Of a stretch of DNA of 16,596 nucleotides, positions 15,810 through 16,596 are shown piece after piece. The stretch's first letter is position 1; each line of letters opens with the position of its first letter. A program made the position numbers and the translations under genes. Origin of the DNA: Methanothrix sp. (lineage in GTDB: Archaea > Halobacteriota > Methanosarcinia > Methanotrichales > Methanotrichaceae). Location of the stretch: the NCBI GenBank assembly GCA_028688535.1, contig JAQTXY010000004.1:1-16596 (forward strand), written 5' to 3'. Below the pieces are notes generated by a model that did no database searches, was not told the origin of the DNA, and saw only the letters and a list, made by a program, of their open reading frames with translations.

Positions 15810-16458
15810 ATGATCATAAAGAATGTTATCTGTCCAGCCTGTGGCGCTTGCTGCGACGACATAAGAATAGACCTCAACAGAAATAGGACGATTGTCAAAA
15901 AATGCATGCAAGATTGGCAACGCCAAGTTTCAAGCGATTGTTGGCGATCATTGGATTAGAACCCCCCTGATAAATGTTGGCGATAAGCTGCAAAAATCCG
16001 GTTGGAATGATGCTATAGAAAAGGCTGCTAACATTTTAGCTGATTCAAAGCGACTTCTCCTATTCATAGGCGGAGAAAATTCATGCGAGACAATGGAAGT
16101 TGGTTTACATCTCGGAGAATACTTAGTTTGTCATGGGCCTACGGCAATGGGCATGCAGGAAGCTGGGCGAATAGGAGCAACAGCCGGTCAGAGCAAAATT
16201 CGAGCCGATTTGGTTGTTTATTGGGGCTCCAACCCGCTTGAATTGGTGCCAAGGCTTATGTCCAGATATGCTGTTTATCCACGAGGTTTCTGGACTAGAC
16301 GGGGAAGATTTGATAGGACAATTATAACCGTTGATCCCAGAAAAACGATCACATCTGAGAATTCTGACTTGCACATTCATCTTAAGCCCAACACAGACTA
16401 TGAGCTTCTATCGTCACTTTTGACGCTCATTCACAGTAAGAAGCCCCATACCTGGTGA
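15810..16458 (+). pseudogene. Formylmethanofuran dehydrogenase subunit B, frameshifted and truncated
   Basis: The ATG at 15810 opens MIIKNVICPACGACCDDIRI, the [4Fe-4S] cysteine motif that begins FwdB/FmdB. After VKK the frame breaks at a run of six A (15897-15902); reading with one A fewer continues directly into NACKIGNAKFQ, the expected next part including the fourth Cys. The second frame then holds residues about 30-215: LLFIGGENSCETMEVGLHLG, a VCHGPTAMGMQEAG segment with the Cys that ligates the Mo/W pterin centre, DLVVYWGSNPLE and TIITVDPRKTITSE, ending LLTLIHSKKPH. The family is about 430 residues, so roughly half is missing. The sequence passes at about 16445 into an unrelated PIN-like fragment. 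Functional formylmethanofuran dehydrogenase reduces CO2 to formylmethanofuran; this copy cannot unless the A-run is a read error, and it would still be truncated. Confidence 0.85.
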
Positions 16459-16596
16459 ATCCCAGGTACTAATGCAGGCCCTAAAAATGCCTTGAAGCGT
16501 TGTACTTCTTGATGATGCTCTGACACGTCGCGTAGCCATTGCAAAGGGAATAGCTATTAAGGGCACTCTCGGGTTACTTCTGGATGCAAAACGTGC
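16448..16596 (+). pseudogene. Fragment of a DUF3368/PIN-type (VapC-like) toxin, continues past window
   Basis: The frame starting ATA at 16448 reads IPGESQVLMQALKMP, a TGA stop at 16493-16495, then SVVLLDDALTRRVAIAKGI and AIKGTLGLLLDAKR up to the right edge. The GE near the start, the LLDD with following RR, and the G-T-L-G-LLL-AK-R ending are the pattern of DUF3368 PIN-domain proteins, which are VapC-like RNase toxins of toxin-antitoxin pairs. The N-terminal half with the first acidic residues is missing, replaced by the FwdB fragment, and the TGA interrupts it. It is therefore a relic. The end of the domain and any neighbouring antitoxin lie outside the window. Confidence 0.65.

Noticed and set aside
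15810..16458. Programmed frameshift producing a full FwdB
   Set aside because: A six-A slippage site is possible, but the gene is also missing its second half, so no functional product would result.

Overview
The window looks like a chromosomal segment of a methanogenic archaeon of the Methanosarcinales, most likely a Methanothrix (Methanosaeta)-type acetoclast. The lineage call is inference. It rests on tetrahydromethanopterin C1 genes (Fae, MtrA, MtrH, a formylmethanofuran dehydrogenase fragment), an F420-type FrhB subunit, a Methanosarcinales-type S-layer domain protein, an archaeal split GMP synthase subunit, archaeal TATA boxes placed about 25 nt before several start codons (leaderless geometry), and moderate GC content.

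Layout. 1-1334 (-): 5' part of a secreted protein with at least four tandem Ig-like repeats, running off the left edge. 1479-1985 (-): formaldehyde-activating enzyme, divergent from guaAA (2076-2621, +), which overlaps a YkgJ-type cysteine-cluster gene by 4 nt (2618-3247). 3348-4322 (+): a single-domain secreted S-layer-family protein. 4433-6079 (-): a GT-B glycosyltransferase, then a reading frame almost identical to eukaryotic ubiquitin (4733-4951), then a frameshifted SdrD B-like surface-protein domain (4433-4732). 6418-9380 (+): Ni-CO dehydrogenase CooS, a CooF-like four-cluster ferredoxin and an acylphosphatase-domain protein. 9657-10448 (-): an AT-rich coiled-coil/HEPN-like protein of unknown function. 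10668-12432 (-): a winged-helix regulator with a KaiC/GvpD-like ATPase, divergent from 12573-14129 (+), a soluble MtrA plus MtrH pair. 14184-16596 (+): a degraded patch with a phosphomevalonate dehydratase small-subunit remnant, an intact FrhB-like gene, a frameshifted and truncated FwdB, and a fragment of a DUF3368/PIN toxin.

How the genes fit together. CooS/CooF oxidise or make CO and pass electrons to a ferredoxin. Fae makes methylene-tetrahydromethanopterin from formaldehyde. MtrA/MtrH would move a methyl group from methyl-tetrahydromethanopterin to a corrinoid without the membrane Mtr complex. FrhB and FwdB also belong to C1/F420 chemistry, but FwdB is broken here. The divergent HTH-ATPase pair is a plausible, unproven regulator of mtrAH.

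The most unusual element is the ubiquitin frame. About 69 residues match eukaryotic ubiquitin with only four differences and all seven lysines kept. It lacks the C-terminal tail and is followed in the same frame, after one TAA at the Leu71 position, by a surface-protein domain. It looks like a ubiquitin domain once embedded in a larger secreted protein.
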